From Populus alba (taxonomy: Eukaryota > Streptophyta > Magnoliopsida > Malpighiales > Salicaceae): 64,000 bases of DNA. Of this stretch, positions 1 through 12,690 are shown in pieces. How positions within the stretch are numbered: position 1 is the first letter of the stretch; each line of letters starts with the position of its first letter. The notes beneath the pieces were generated by a model. That model saw only the letters and a program-made list of their open reading frames with translations. It searched no databases and was not told the DNA's origin. The position numbers were made by a program, and so were the translations under genes. The stretch is taken from positions 7,226,985 to 7,290,984 of the forward strand of contig NC_133292.1 in the NCBI RefSeq assembly GCF_005239225.2, written 5' to 3'.

Positions 1-944
1 GGAATTTAAAGATCAGGATTACACTAGTTAAAGACATGTTGTCTGTCAGGTAGACTTTATTTTTTTTATAAAAAAAGAATGAACAACATGAACATGTCAC
101 CTAACTTTTGAGAAAAAGGAAGAAGTCATAAACATGGAACTAGACTTTTTCGTTAAATTTCTTTGAACATTTTGTTTTCTTTTTTTTTTTTATATATAAA
201 AAAATAAGAATAAAATTCTTTTAAAATTAATTTATTAAAATAATATTTGAGGAATTATCCAATTATCCTATTGTTTTTAAGAAGATTTTATGATATTATC
301 AATTACTTTATGAATAATTATGTATTAAAATAAATTTAGAATTTTTAAAATAATAGGTTCATTAATATGAATGTGAATAGAATAACTATTTTTTTTATTG
401 TAAGATCTTCATCTATTTTTTTAAAATTTATTAAATTTATATATCTTTATTAGAAGTATGTGCAAATTATCGTTTAATGTTTTTGTTTTCAATTGAAATT
501 TGTTTCCATGATCCTAATAAGTCTAAATTCAAGTAAAGCTTCTTATAAAAAAAATATATATGTTCTTGTCAAAATAAAAAAAAAAAAAATTGCAACCTAA
601 AGGATTAGTAGATATTCTATCGTGTGTGTGTGATTATACATGTATTATATAAAAAGAAAAAACATGATAGGAACATCCACATGAATGGGTTGATTTAAGA
701 TGATAATAATAATTAGAAGAAGAAGAAGAAGCGTGTCGTCCATACATGATAACCCGCGTATAACAATTATCAGCAACGCTTTCAACAAATATTATCATGC
801 ACCAGGGGGTCCATCTTCATTTTACGTTATTAACGTCGTACGCTTTTGTCTTGGATAAAAAGGAGTCTTCAAACACGCAACTTTGATGATTTGGTAACGA
901 CATTCCGTTCAAAAATCAAAAAGGGAATTACTAAAAATGTATTA

Positions 945-968
945 ATATATATATATATATATATATAT
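945..968. repeat. (AT)12 microsatellite
   Basis: Twelve uninterrupted AT dinucleotides inside AT-rich intergenic DNA. Confidence 0.95.
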
Positions 969-2850
969 TTATTTATTTAATATTAACACAATAAAACTAT
1001 ATAAAAAAACACAAGTTTGATGTTTATTTTAAATAAAAAATAATTTAATAAATATATAGTATTAATATTTCTAATCAGATATTGATTAAATCACTTAACA
1101 AATCAAGATTTAATTTTTTATGGTTTTTATAAATCGATTAAAGTTGGTTTTAGATTTCAATTAAAAAACATCTAATATATTTTCTTAAAAAATGGTTTTT
1201 AATTTAAATAAAAAAATTAATTACCAGATTAGGTCAAAATTTCATTTTAATGAAAAATTAAAAGTTATATCAAATTATTTAAAGAAAGAAAGTTGTTTAG
1301 AGCCAGTTCTCTTACCAAAATATTTTGAATGAAAGTGTAAAGAAAACACATCAACCAAAACTCAAAAGTATCAGAAAGAACAACAGTTCAGACAATACCA
1401 AAATCATATATATAGCCTCCAATGATGAATCAAGAAATAATATTTTTTTTTTCAATTTTCAAGTCCCAAGATCGGAAACTTCAAATTATTATTATTATTA
1501 TTATTATTTCGCACGATGAAATTGAGTCCATATCCATCTTCACTCCACTGTTCTCTATAAACGTGTATTGTCAATAATTGGCTTGATTCCTAGAACACCA
1601 GATTGGAAATTTAATCGCATTTAAATTCGAGAGACTACGAATGGGTGATCCTTAACAAAAGCCAAGTAGCTCAGCTAACATGCGCTTATCATTAGTTTCA
1701 TAATTATTGATTTAGCACTCGAGTCAAGGCTAAGGATATCCCATCGACAGAGGTTTCATTTTCTTAGCTCTAGCTGTGACTACCTGTAGTGATGAGTGAT
1801 TAAAAAAGAATCCATGGTGGTGGGTCACGCCTAGCTATGAAAACACCTAGTATGCAACGTCATTTTTCGTCAAAAACACTGTGAAAGAATCAACAAAAAT
1901 AAATTTGTGGGGTTGGGAGATTGACATAAATTATGAAAAGAAGGCACTAGCTAGAGGCGCCTGTTCCCCCCTCAAGAGAAGATAATTAAATAAAAACACT
2001 GTAGAAAATGTAAAGAGATGAGATTGCAGTGCGCAAGGCTCCATGATATCACCATCATCCCTGTGGAAGTTTGGATGGCTAGCTACTGGTTGTTAACCAG
2101 TCTCTATTCTTCTCCCATCGTGTGATCCCTGTTGATAATGGTGCAGGCAGGCATGGCGTCCTTCCAGCTCCAGGTTACAATATCTGTCAAAAGATGGTAC
2201 CTTTCACTTGGCTATAGATGTATTTACTTGAACTGATGACAGACGATTGATCCAGACAGGAGATGCCTGTCCAAGAAATGGCTGAGGAAAAAAAAAAAAA
2301 AACCTTGTATCTATCCCCAACTTCAATCATTGATTATAGATCAACGTCTGCTTGCATCTTAATTGGACAATCCAAGCTTGTGCAGTGCTTTCACCACTGA
2401 TGGAAACCCCAGGTTAAATATTGATTAACCAAAGAGGGTGATGCTCATAGCATCCCTTTCGCTAATAATATATATATTTTTTTGGATAAGGTTTTTTTTT
2501 TCCTCTCCTGTTTCTATCTCTTTTTAAATTGATTAATTTACGGGTGGAGTTATAGGTAGGCGCCGCACCCAGTAAGAGTTGTGAAATTATTCAAAAATAA
2601 AATAAAATGGTGATTATGGGAGGAGAGAACGAGAGAAAAGGAGGGTTGAATAATAATTAAAAAACGGAGGGGCTGCCATCTGGGAATTTTTCCACCAACG
2701 ACAGGTAGTTTTAACCTATTTTTGTACCCGCGTTCTATCATAACTGGGTGGGTTTTTTTTTTTTTTTTTTCAGTAAAGAAAATAATATACAAGCTATTAT
2801 TTTTCAGTCTAGTTCACGCTCTTGGATCTGTCTTTATTTTTTTAAAAAAG

Positions 2851-3545
2851 GGATGGATGATCTGTCGTTGATCATCCCATAACTATTTTCTTTTTTTTTT
2901 AAAAAAAAAAAAATAACAGGTGGTGTATTGTTTGTTTTATTCAAAATTCAATGATTATGGATGACCAAAAAAATAAAGGATTTGGTTTTTTTTTTTCTAA
3001 CTTTAATAAATCTATTAAATGACTTGAACTAAAAATCTTCAAGAAACCCTAAATTTTTCCGCTGTCAAATCTACCTTATCAAGAAGTTGAATGAAAAAAC
3101 ATCTAAGTGAAAATTTTTTTTATCAAATAAAACCTTTTAATATTTATTTGACTCATTATTTTCACTTTGATCCCCTATTTAAAGGGGTGGATGATTTGTC
3201 GTTGTCTGCGATATGTTGCTTGCTTTATGCAGAATTCAATGATCAGGGATCACTGAAAAATCAAGGATTTGGTTTTTTTCTAATTAAAAACTATTTTCAA
3301 AATGTTTTTAATTTAAAACATTTAGAAAATATTCTGAAAACCTCAATAAAACTATTTATGGTATTAAAAACTAAAAAAATAGCTCAAAGAACTAGAAATC
3401 TCCTAAGAATCCTAAATTCTTTTTGCTGTTAGCGGGAAGTTAGGAAAAAACACTCAGGTTGTAATTTTTTAATCAAATGAAACCATTAACACTTATTTTA
3501 TCAATTATTTTTACTTATTTTATCAATTATTTTCACTTTGATTTT
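2851..3545 (+). repeat. Imperfect tandem duplication, ~335-370 bp unit
   Basis: Two diverged copies lie in direct orientation. The motif GGATGAT(C/T)TGTCGTTG occurs at 2855 and again at 3189. The same order of landmarks follows in both: a CAATGAT..GG(A/G)T segment, a CCTAAATT..GCTGT segment, and a TTTTCACTTTGAT segment (3159 and 3530). Spacing drifts from 334 to 371 bp through indels. No coding content is evident. Confidence 0.7.
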
Positions 3546-5359
3546 TTATTTTTCAGCCCCATTTTTTTAAAAAAATAACAATTGGGTGTTAATTTGAACT
3601 TAAGTTGTGCAAAAAATAAGTTGGAGAATTAAACTAATTTTTTTTTTAAAAAAATCACCATATCGAGAATGATTTGTGAGCGGATGAAAAAGTAAACAAT
3701 GATAAATTGGTTTCCCACCATGCTTGCTTTCTTTTAATAATTAATTTCTTTTGGAGTGTGAACTAAGGTGATTTGTCATGAACAATATTAAAATTGAAAA
3801 ATATTAATTACTCGTGATTGACGAAAATAATAAGACCACAATGAGTCTTACGTGTTAACACACGCGCGTATAGTAAGTACCATGATTTTGATCATCACTG
3901 ATTCCTACTCTCTGTTTATGTCACGTACATTGTCTCGCACGGCTCTCCACAAGAGAACTCCTCTTCTTTTTCAACCATCCACATAGATATCTTAATTCAC
4001 ATCTGAAAAGCTATATGTCTTGGTAAAAAAAAAAACTTGGATAATTTGGAAATGATTTTGATTAATTAAAAGGAAAAATCTACTCCAACTAATACATCTG
4101 TAGATACGGCCATACGTGGCACAGAAAAGTCTACTCCCTGTGGACTCCTGCTAGTACATCTCGTTTCTTTTAAAGAAATTCCTTAGGGTTTGCAATTGAT
4201 TTTGTGTTTATGGCCATTAGGGTTTCAAGATCCTGATCAACTCAAGGAGGACCTGAACCTTACGTAGTTCGATTCCTTGCTTTAATGAGTGGCAAGATGA
4301 TTAACGACGTGTGCTTTAGGTGGCAAGCATCTTATTTCTACTTACCCTGTTTGTTGCACTTTCAGACAAATGATTGAAACTTCATAGCTTTTGCCTTGGT
4401 TTCTTTCCCCGCACATCACTTCTTTAACTCGTTCTTACAACGGTGCTCTCTTTTCGCACCGGCATTATCTACTGTGGACTCCTTTGCTGCCCCCATCAAT
4501 ACCTTGAAACATCTGCACTTGTCCCGTCAGGGCCTCTAACATGGCACACCAGGCGGATGGTTCTTGTCAGTCGAACTCGGAAACAGGGCGTCTCGTACTC
4601 AAACTAATAATCGACAAAATTAAAGACAACAAATGGAGGTAAATAGGCTTCACTTTATTGAGTTTATCCCATGTTTGAGCAGGTCAATTTAATTTTTAAC
4701 CAAGATCCAATTAATAATTGTACAACGTCCAGCACAGCTCTCATGAAGGGCTCTGGTACGTACGTAACGCAGTAGACCCGGAAAAAAGAAAAGAAGCACC
4801 CGTCCTCGTTTTCCCTTTTGTAGTTATGTTGCGTTGCGTCACTCGAAAATTCTTGGTGAGGGCTTTAAATCAGATTCACAAGTTACCCATCTTTTCCATT
4901 CCTCTCTCACTCACGTTAATAATTGTCCTATGGTAAGAAGTTCAAATCAATTTATTTTTTTAAAATATTCTCAAGTCTTATGATTATTAATATTAATAAT
5001 TACTAGAAACTCATTTAACTATTAATTTTAAAATTTATAAAAATTAATTAAATTAGGTGTAAGTTTACTGAATGCCTAAAGGAATAAAAAATATATATAT
5101 AAAAAAACTTTTCCTTTCTTTAATTCCACTGACATTTGGAATCCCACTGCAAATAATATAGTACTGCTACTGAACCCCACCATTTTTAAAGTACTACCAG
5201 CCAATAAAGAAAAGGGGTTCCCCGAAGTAATGACAAATTCAATATTTACCTTCACTCTTCTTGCATGGTGTATCAAGATTCTAACAGCCTCTGAAGTAAA
5301 TTTTTGCACTGTTAAAAGAGCTGCTCTCATCCCGGCCAGTAACTTTGAGGTACTGCTTT

Positions 5360-5510
5360 TATTTTATTTTTTGAAATATATTAAAATAATATATATTTTT
5401 TTATTTTAAAAAAATAATTTGTAATATTAGTAAATCGAAATAATTTAAAAATATTAATTTAAAGTTAAAAAACTAATTTTTTAAAAAAAAACATGACTAG
5501 GACGTAAAAA
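5360..5510 (+). repeat. Copy of dispersed AT-rich MITE-like family
   Basis: Contains the family landmarks: a TATTAAAATAATAT core, a T-rich stretch, then an AATAATTTAAAAATATTAATTT segment. Related copies lie at about 6535-6690, 16790-16985, 42000-42350, 60600-60745 and 62170-62320. No transposase is present and I could not fix the ends. Confidence 0.45.
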
Positions 5511-6534
5511 TAAACAGTTCCTTCATGTAATCTTTATGCTGTCACCCTCTTCTTTCTTCTTTTTTTTTTTCCTGAAAAGTCAAAAGTTCTCAATTTTTTT
5601 CCAAACAAACAAAAGGTAACGATTTGTCTTGCCTTCGCAACATTTTTACGGTGGAGTTTAAACAAACAAATTGTCTGTCATATTTTTGATGACTTACATC
5701 ACATATTGAAAGTGCTGAATGTGGGGGAACTTTTTAACATTTGGAACAGTGAAGATAGAGATGGAAGCCTCGGATACTTGAAATATAATTTAATGGGATA
5801 AAATAAATTAAAATAAATAAATTAAAAGAGCTTGAAGCTTTTAACACAACAAAATGAAATAAAACGAAAGAAAGTTGGGTTATATATATTGAGCTATAGA
5901 TATTTATAATATAATGTATATATTTTTTAAATCAAATACCATATTAATTATATTTTCTTCATTTGAAAATTAAAATGATTAACAGTCATATTATTTTACT
6001 ATTTTTCAAAACAATTTATTTATTTTTTTAAAATAAAATTACTCATCCCATGCTAGCCCGGTTAAAACGCAATATCGAACTTTGAACGTAACGTGCAGCT
6101 TCAATCGGTCCAACCTCGCACTGGTTCACTACAAACCACAAAATAATATGGCTTTTCTTTAATTACGATGGAGTCTTCGATCAGCATTATTTTGTAGTTA
6201 TTTTATTTTATTTTATTGTAAGAGAGGTTGTACAATTATGCCTCTTTGATTTTTCGGACTCCCTCTTCGTAGTGGAGTGTCTGAAAGGAAGAGAAAAAAA
6301 TGGTAACTTGGAGGGATTTTTAGTCCGATCTACACTCTGAGTTTTAAGTAAATCTTCCATATATAAACAATGATGTATTTTCTTGGATTATTTTGAATGT
6401 GAGCTTTGGTCAAGGCATGCTCCATGCATTACAGCCGATTCTCAGTTCTAACTTGCCATCCTCTGCGATAAGTGATTTTAGATCCATGTTCTTATTTCTT
6501 TAATTTCTCGTAGCTTAGGTATGTATTTTATTAG

Positions 6535-6690
6535 GAGTTGTGTTTAAAAGTGTAATAATAATTATTTTTTTATTTAAAAATATATTAAAATAATATGTTT
6601 TTATTTTTTTAAAAATTATTTTTAACATCATCACATCAAAACTATTTAAAAATTAAAAAATATTAATTTTAAATAAAAAATACAATTCTA
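6535..6690 (+). repeat. Copy of dispersed AT-rich MITE-like family
   Basis: A long copy of the family: TATTAAAATAATATG core, then TTTTTAACATCATCACATC and an ATTTAAAAATTAAAAAATATT segment, in the same order as the copies near 5.4 kb and 42.0 kb. Confidence 0.5.
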
Positions 6691-7168
6691 GACAAACCCC
6701 TAGCATTAACGGTGCCGTGAGTGCTTACATTTTTTTTTTGTTTTTTAAGAATTTTCCATCTTTTTATTAACGGAGGTTTCTATGATGTCAAAAAAAAAAA
6801 AGAAAAAAAGAAAAGAGGTTGCGCCACACCATCATGCCCCTAGCTAGAGAGACCAGCCCAGCCTTTGAGCTCCTAACCAAATAAAAATACAAACAAAAGG
6901 CTAACATAGAGATATCACTATCAAACCAAAATTTGGAATATAATCACGGAGAGCATGAAATTATGAGCGATTTTATTCCGGGCAACGTATCACGGGAATC
7001 ATGCACTGACCCACCTTTACAAGTATTGAATCAAGTTGATTGCAAATGGAATCACACCTCAGAATCATATTATAATGACCATTATCTCAACTTGTGAAAC
7101 ATGTTTAAGAATCCTAAGCAGTCACGAGTCAAATTGTCTCCTACTACTATATATTGTGAGATGACTTC

Positions 7169-7194
7169 GTGTGTGTGTGTGTGTGTGTGTGTGT
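7169..7194. repeat. (GT)13 microsatellite
   Basis: Thirteen uninterrupted GT dinucleotides. No gene is nearby. Confidence 0.95.
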
Positions 7195-8564
7195 ATGCGT
7201 TAGATGGTGTGATCGATCTGCAACCGTGGAAGGTTTTTGCCCACGTAAATGGATGCGGAAAATGCTAGATTTCTTCCTTTTGGTTTTGGGATCTGCCTGT
7301 ATATATTTATATTCTAATCTCCTTCATGTAAAATAAATAACTCGGGCAACCTAGCTACGAGGAGCCTACGCGGATCTATTCTTCCCCTGTAATCATTATT
7401 TTTAATGATGTTTTCCCTTTATCTCGTGTTTAATTAGGTTCTTCGTTCAGGGAAGAAAAGAGGAGTTTTAGGAGGCCCTTTCGATCCCTTATGAGACTTG
7501 GACTTTGCTGGGCTTAGGCCTGATTATGCAATTTCCTTGAAGAACGATGTCGTCCTATACCGTCCTGCAAAGCAAGATTGGCTCATAACAACCGATGATA
7601 TCATGTTTTAAATCTCACGTGTTTCAGATACTGAAGAATCCTTCTCTTCTTACAATCTATTAGCTGGGTCTCTAGATCTCGTTTCAAGCACGGAAGTGGC
7701 TATAACTCTGTTTAGAGTTTATCTACCTTGAATATCAGGAGCGGGTCTCGTTAAAAACTACGTTCTGCATGTGGACCCATTCTGTAATATTTTTCTGACA
7801 TAACGCGGAAGCATATAAGAACCATGATACGTGTAATGTTTACGCAACGCAATTGACTTTCATTTTCCTAGCAAAGCAATTGAAGCTATACAATGTCAGG
7901 ACCAGCGGCTGCATAGCATATAGTCCACAGCAGATCTATGACCAGTTATGCGTAATTGCTTCGTAGGCTATTGCTTCTCACGTTTTTGGACCCCCACCCT
8001 GCTCAATCAGTGTCCGAATCCACGAAAAAAGGAGAAAAAAAAAAAAAAACAGTACTTGAAGGAAAACAACGGATTGCTGGTCTCATAATTAACTTGGGAT
8101 ATTTTCAGCAAAAACATCTAGAGTAGAGGAGAGGAGAGAAGGTAGGTGCTAAGCACGCCTGGCAAGAACCCCACGCAAATACAGGGGCGCCCCTTCCCCT
8201 ATAGCTATCTCCACCGTGACGTCCACAACCGAGAAATGTGAAGAAAAAGAATTATCAAGGAAAACCATGTAGCTAGAACTAGAAGGAATAGAGCACGGTG
8301 GGGTTTCTATGTGTTGATGGGGCAGAGATTATTAGGAGATAATAAATCCTCGGTTTCTGAAGACACTTGGTCATTTCAAGAGGTCATGTCTAAGAGTACC
8401 ACGGCATATGTTTATATTAGACAAAGCAAGGCATTACAGATATGGGACGCCCAGGCCCTCCCGATTCCATGTCTTCATTTAATCGATTTCGTGGGGCAGG
8501 GTCTTTGTCTATCTACATGAACAGGATACTGCAATCATTGAACAATGGAGCTTTTAAGCATTAT

Positions 8565-8814
8565 TAAGGATTAAAAGAAGGAAACAAAGGAGTTGCTGAA
8601 ATTGCAAACGTTATTTTTTAAATTATAATTGTCATTATTTGAAAAACACTTTTCAAAGAGCAGTTAAAAAAAATCTTGCTATTTATTATTAAGGAAAGAA
8701 AGAAGGAAAGAAAGGAGTTGCTGAAATTGCAAACGTTATTTTTTAAATTATAATGATCATTTTTTGGAAAACACTTTTTAAATAGCCGTGAAAAATAAAA
8801 ATTTTATATTTATT
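8565..8814 (+). repeat. 125-bp direct tandem duplication
   Basis: The segment beginning AGTTGCTGAAATTGCAAACG at 8591 recurs at 8716, a period of 125 bp. The following TTATTTTTTAAATTATAAT and AAAACACTTTT segments recur in the same order. Divergence is low (a few substitutions), so the duplication looks fairly recent. It is non-coding. Confidence 0.85.
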
Positions 8815-10582
8815 AATTATATTAAATTTGATTATTAAACTTTTTAATTGTTATATATATTTTATTTTGATTTTTTTAACTTTGTCTCTTTGAATTTGAT
8901 TTGATTTTTATATCAATTTGATTTTTAATTTTTTTATTTACTATTTATTTTATTTGAAATAATTTATGATTTTTTTAAATTTTTTTTATCTGATTGATTT
9001 GATTTATATTCTTTTAGATTTCTATTTATGTCAGATTTGGTCCCTATTCTTTTAATAAACTTGATAAAAAATAAAATATTAATAAATTATTTTTCAGTTT
9101 ATTTTCCACAATATGTCATATACTTGAAAGTATTTTCCAACTTATTTTTTATAATTCTACTAAATATAAAAAAATAATTTACTTTTAATAAATTCTCATT
9201 TTATAAAGATTGTTTTTTTTAAAAAAAATTTACTTTTCAGTAAATAAACATAGCTTTAAATAAAAAATATCAAAGGAGAAATCCAAGGAACATGTGTTTG
9301 GATATTTAGTCAAGCAGAGTTTCCCATAGATATTTAAACAAATTTCCATGCATAAAAGGGTAACGTAAGGAACTAATCATAAACTCGTACACAATTTAGT
9401 TGATTAATAAGAAAAGAATAAAGATTATCAACACAACCATTCAAAAGTTTGGCTTATGCTTAATCATGTCTATGTGAATCCACCTAAAATATTTTTAACC
9501 CGCACTCCCTTTTTCTATTCACTCTCTCTTTAATCCACCAATATTAAAAGAAGGAAAGAGACATGATCTTGAGTAAATTTAAAGAATGTTTAAGATGACT
9601 AGTTAAATTGAGCATTTCTATTGCTCAAAAACATAAAAGCTATTGCTGATACAACAAGATTTATTTAAATAGCATTTTCTCGACATTCCATAAAAAAAAT
9701 GTATTGTAAATATATTTTATGATGTATTTATAATTGCCAATATATATAGGCAATTTAAGAAAGTGCAACATTTATAAAAAAAATCTCATCAAAAGTCAGT
9801 GAATATTGTTGATTGTATTATTATCAAAGATCAATCATAATATATATAGTATTGAAACTGATACATGAATTCTTCAATACTTAAATAACAAAAGCCCTAA
9901 GACACGCATTAAACATTATCTAAATGCATTTATTATAATTAATCTGTTGCTGGATTAGGATAAAAAAGAGAGAATAAGATCAAATAAATGATATAGATTA
10001 TAGATATATTAAGTAAGTGTTTTTTTTTATATGATGGTGTTTTTAAGTGTTCACAATAAATTCCAGAACTATAAAGAAAAGAGATGATTGATTTGGATTA
10101 TTAAATGGCTCTTAACAATTATATCTGCTAGCCAGACCATTTTTAAATAAATACCATGATTCTTTTTATTTTTAGTCGTGAAAACCTTTTTTTTATTGAT
10201 TTATTTTTATATTTTTATATGAATAAGATTTTCTATTTTATTTTATTTTATGCCATCATGGCTTAATTTTTTTTTTTTAATCTGATTCTTGGGTATTTGG
10301 ATTAGATTCAAGAGATTAGATCCTTTAAATAAAAGTTTTGAAAATTATGTGAAACAATTGACATTCATTGACAACGCTGACCGGTTAAAAACTTTTATAA
10401 ATGGAATCTGATAGGGCGACTTGTTCTTCTATTAATTGATCCATGCAGCAAAAGAACGCTTGTACGAGCTACTGGTTTTTTTTTTTTTTTAATCTTGTTT
10501 TATAAATCTTTATATAAGTTATATTCTGTATCTCATGTAATAGTTTAATTTTTTAAATTAAAATAGTTTTTTTTATATATAA

Positions 10583-10630
10583 TATTAGAGTCTTGATGAT
10601 CAAGTAATCTTGAGTTCAAATCTCATCATT
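10583..10630 (+). repeat. tRNA-like B-box sequence, possible SINE remnant
   Basis: GAGTTCAAATCTC (from about 10613) resembles an RNA polymerase III B box, and upstream there is a weak A-box-like GATGATCAAGTAATC. No target-site duplication or clear poly(A) end was found, so this may equally be a fragment of another repeat class. Confidence 0.3.
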
Positions 10631-11424
10631 TATATTTATTTGATAAAAATTAAATACAAAATAATATAAATATATGGATATTTTAAATTTAAAAAATTTT
10701 CACTTAAAAATATATAAAAATAATAAAAATTATATATTTAAATATTATCTAACAATTTAAATTTTTAATTAGCTGTTATTTCTAGAAATGCCATGTGTGA
10801 TTTACAAACGTTGTGAAAGTTTTGTTGTTCGATTTTCTTACAATAAAGACAGAGTAATTGGTTTTATATCGGTTTAATATTAATAAAACCATCGTTTCTC
10901 TCTCTAAAAACACAAATATATTTAAATAAATAGCACTGTACATTAAGAGTGTTTAACAAGAGCAATCATCTGAAAAAAACACAATTTGCCATAGCGATTG
11001 AAATGTGCAGGGACGCAACCGTGCAGGCGAGAAAGAGGAGGCAGAAGCAGTGTTTTGGGAGGGTAATTAACATTTTAAAAGCAGTTTTATCAGAATCAGT
11101 GAGTAGCGACACCATTGACTCGATCGGCAGAGGCTAATTAATTATCAAGGAGTCGTAGAGGTGTAGAGAAGAAGTTGTGGATATCAAATCAAAGCAAAAA
11201 TTTCCATTTTTAGGCAGAGAAAACAAAACAGTATACAGAATCCTATGCAGTAGTAGTGTTCACTCCACCATCACCAAATTTTTGTTTGACCTTAAGAAGA
11301 CCCCCATTAATCCACCACTACCTTACGACCACCAAATCAACGCGCCTTACTGCACCCGTGGCCACCACGCTCTCTACTCTTAGTTTAGTCCCCCTCACTT
11401 TGCTGTGTGGACGCACCTGATAAG

Positions 11425-11468
11425 CACGTGAAAGTTTTTGCGATATAACACAGTAATTTGTATATAAG
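11425..11468 (+). promoter_or_regulatory. Candidate core promoter of the ALOG gene: G-box and TATA box
   Basis: A perfect G-box (CACGTG, 11425-11430) lies about 30 bp upstream of TATATAAG (11461-11468). Transcription would begin near 11490-11500, giving a 5' leader of about 520 nt before the start codon at 12019. G-boxes bind bZIP and bHLH factors such as HY5 and PIFs, which fits a light-related gene family, but that link is inference. Confidence 0.45.
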
Positions 11469-11664
11469 AATTGGAAATTTGGAGTCGAGGGGGGAAGAAA
11501 GAAAGGAGAGTGGAGGAAGGGGCCGCCGTGGTGAATAGTAAACACTGTCTTGTCCACCAGGGGCCACCATGTGAATAAAATCCTCTTGACGACCACCATA
11601 ACCCTCTCTGCCTATTACGTTTTTTTTTTTTTTTTGTTTTTTTTTTCTCTTGCTCTTGCTTATT

Positions 11665-11687
11665 CTCTCTCTCTCTCTCTCTCTCTC
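11665..11687 (+). repeat. (CT)n tract in the 5' leader of the ALOG gene
   Basis: About eleven CT units end in CAG followed by GAAGTAAG, preceded by long T runs. It may be a simple leader microsatellite of the GA/CT type, or the polypyrimidine tract and 3' splice site of an intron in the 5' leader. The sequence alone does not decide between these. Confidence 0.7.
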
Positions 11688-12018
11688 AGGAAGTAAGAAG
11701 AGTCCTATTCATTCATTCATTCATCTCTTTTCACGTCCCATCAACTAATCAAACACTCTCTCTCTCTCGTCTTTCTTCTTCCTGAAAACCCCCTCCTTCT
11801 CACCAATAAAGAAACTCATAACACGATCTCTTTCCCCTGGAAAGATCTTCACAAACTCATACAAAAACCAGAGCTCAGCGGCGCCATCTTTCTTTTCTAT
11901 CACAAGAAACGTAACAGCTATTTGTGCTGATATCACTACTGCACTCTTATTAGTCCGAAAAGCTTTCAAGGTTACTTGGTCAAGAAATTGGCAAAAATCA
12001 CCCCCAATCAACACTCTC

Positions 12019-12690
12019 ATGGACTCAACATCTGGAGTAGCTTCTGCACCCGACCCGAATAGTGGAGAACCGGGTCCATCAGCGGGATCATCTTCAGCAT
12101 CAGCATCACTGCCACAACAACAGCAACCAGAGGGATCATCACCGCCAGCACCGCCAAGTAGATACGAGTCGCAGAAGAGGAGAGACTGGAACACTTTCTT
12201 ACAGTACTTAAAGAACCACAAGCCACCATTAACTCTAGCTCGTTGCAGTGGTGCACATGTGATCGAGTTCTTGAAATACTTGGATCAATTTGGTAAGACC
12301 AAAGTCCACATAACGGGCTGTCCTTATTTTGGGCACCCGAACCCGCCAGCACCTTGCTCTTGTCCACTTAAGCAGGCCTGGGGTAGTCTTGATGCGCTAA
12401 TTGGACGGCTTAGAGCTGCTTATGAAGAAAACGGTGGACGGCCAGAATCGAACCCTTTTGGGGCTAGAGCTGTCAGGATTTACTTGAGGGAAGTTCGAGA
12501 AGGTCAAGCTAAAGCTAGAGGGATTCCTTACGAGAAGAAGAAGCGAAAAAGGTCTAATGTTGCTGTTGCTACGGTGAATGTGTCGGTGGAGGCAGCTGGT
12601 GGTGGCTCTACTAGTGGTGGCGGAGGGGGGAGTGGTGATGCTGATAGTGGTGCTGCTGCAGCAACTGCTGCTGCTACAACAACCGTATAG
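12019..12690 (+). CDS. LSH5-like: ALOG-domain (LSH family) transcription factor
   Basis: The 223-residue frame has no coding intron. The ALOG domain spans about residues 47-174: it opens with [13 protein letters not shown], contains a zinc-ribbon-type insert (H97, C101, H106, C113, C115), and ends near [13 protein letters not shown], which includes a basic nuclear-localisation run. The N-terminus is Ser/Pro/Gln-rich and the C-terminus is Gly/Ala/Thr low complexity, as is usual outside the domain. ALOG proteins (Arabidopsis LSH1-10, rice G1, tomato TMF) are nuclear DNA-binding regulators of meristem and organ-boundary growth. The start is the first in-frame ATG after a long pyrimidine-rich leader. 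Context points to LSH5/LSH6: as I recall, the neighbours here match those of At5g58500 and At1g07090. Family assignment is certain; the member is inferred. Confidence 0.95.
   Translation: MDSTSGVASAPDPNSGEPGPSAGSSSASASLPQQQQPEGSSPPAPPSRYESQKRRDWNTFLQYLKNHKPPLTLARCSGAHVIEFLKYLDQFGKTKVHITGCPYFGHPNPPAPCSCPLKQAWGSLDALIGRLRAAYEENGGRPESNPFGARAVRIYLREVREGQAKARGIPYEKKKRKRSNVAVATVNVSVEAAGGGSTSGGGGGSGDADSGAAAATAAATTTV

Larger units (their letters stand above)
1..11424. other. Gene-free AT-rich interval
   Basis: No convincing coding gene is visible on either strand. The short open frames have no recognisable domain, no exon partners and low-complexity content. The interval holds microsatellites, two local tandem duplications and AT-rich dispersed repeats, listed separately. 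It ends at the ALOG gene promoter, so its right end may contain distal control elements of that gene, though I cannot identify any. Confidence 0.6.

Noticed and set aside
2225..2300. Possible box C/D snoRNA (TGATGAC followed by CTGA)
   Set aside because: The boxes are too close, there is no C'/D' pair, and no terminal stem forms.
3091..3432. 113-codon open frame in the tandem duplication
   Set aside because: It runs through repeat DNA; the sister copy has no matching frame and the content is low complexity.
8311..8520. 69-codon open frame
   Set aside because: No recognisable domain, promoter or exon partner; length is expected by chance in this much sequence.
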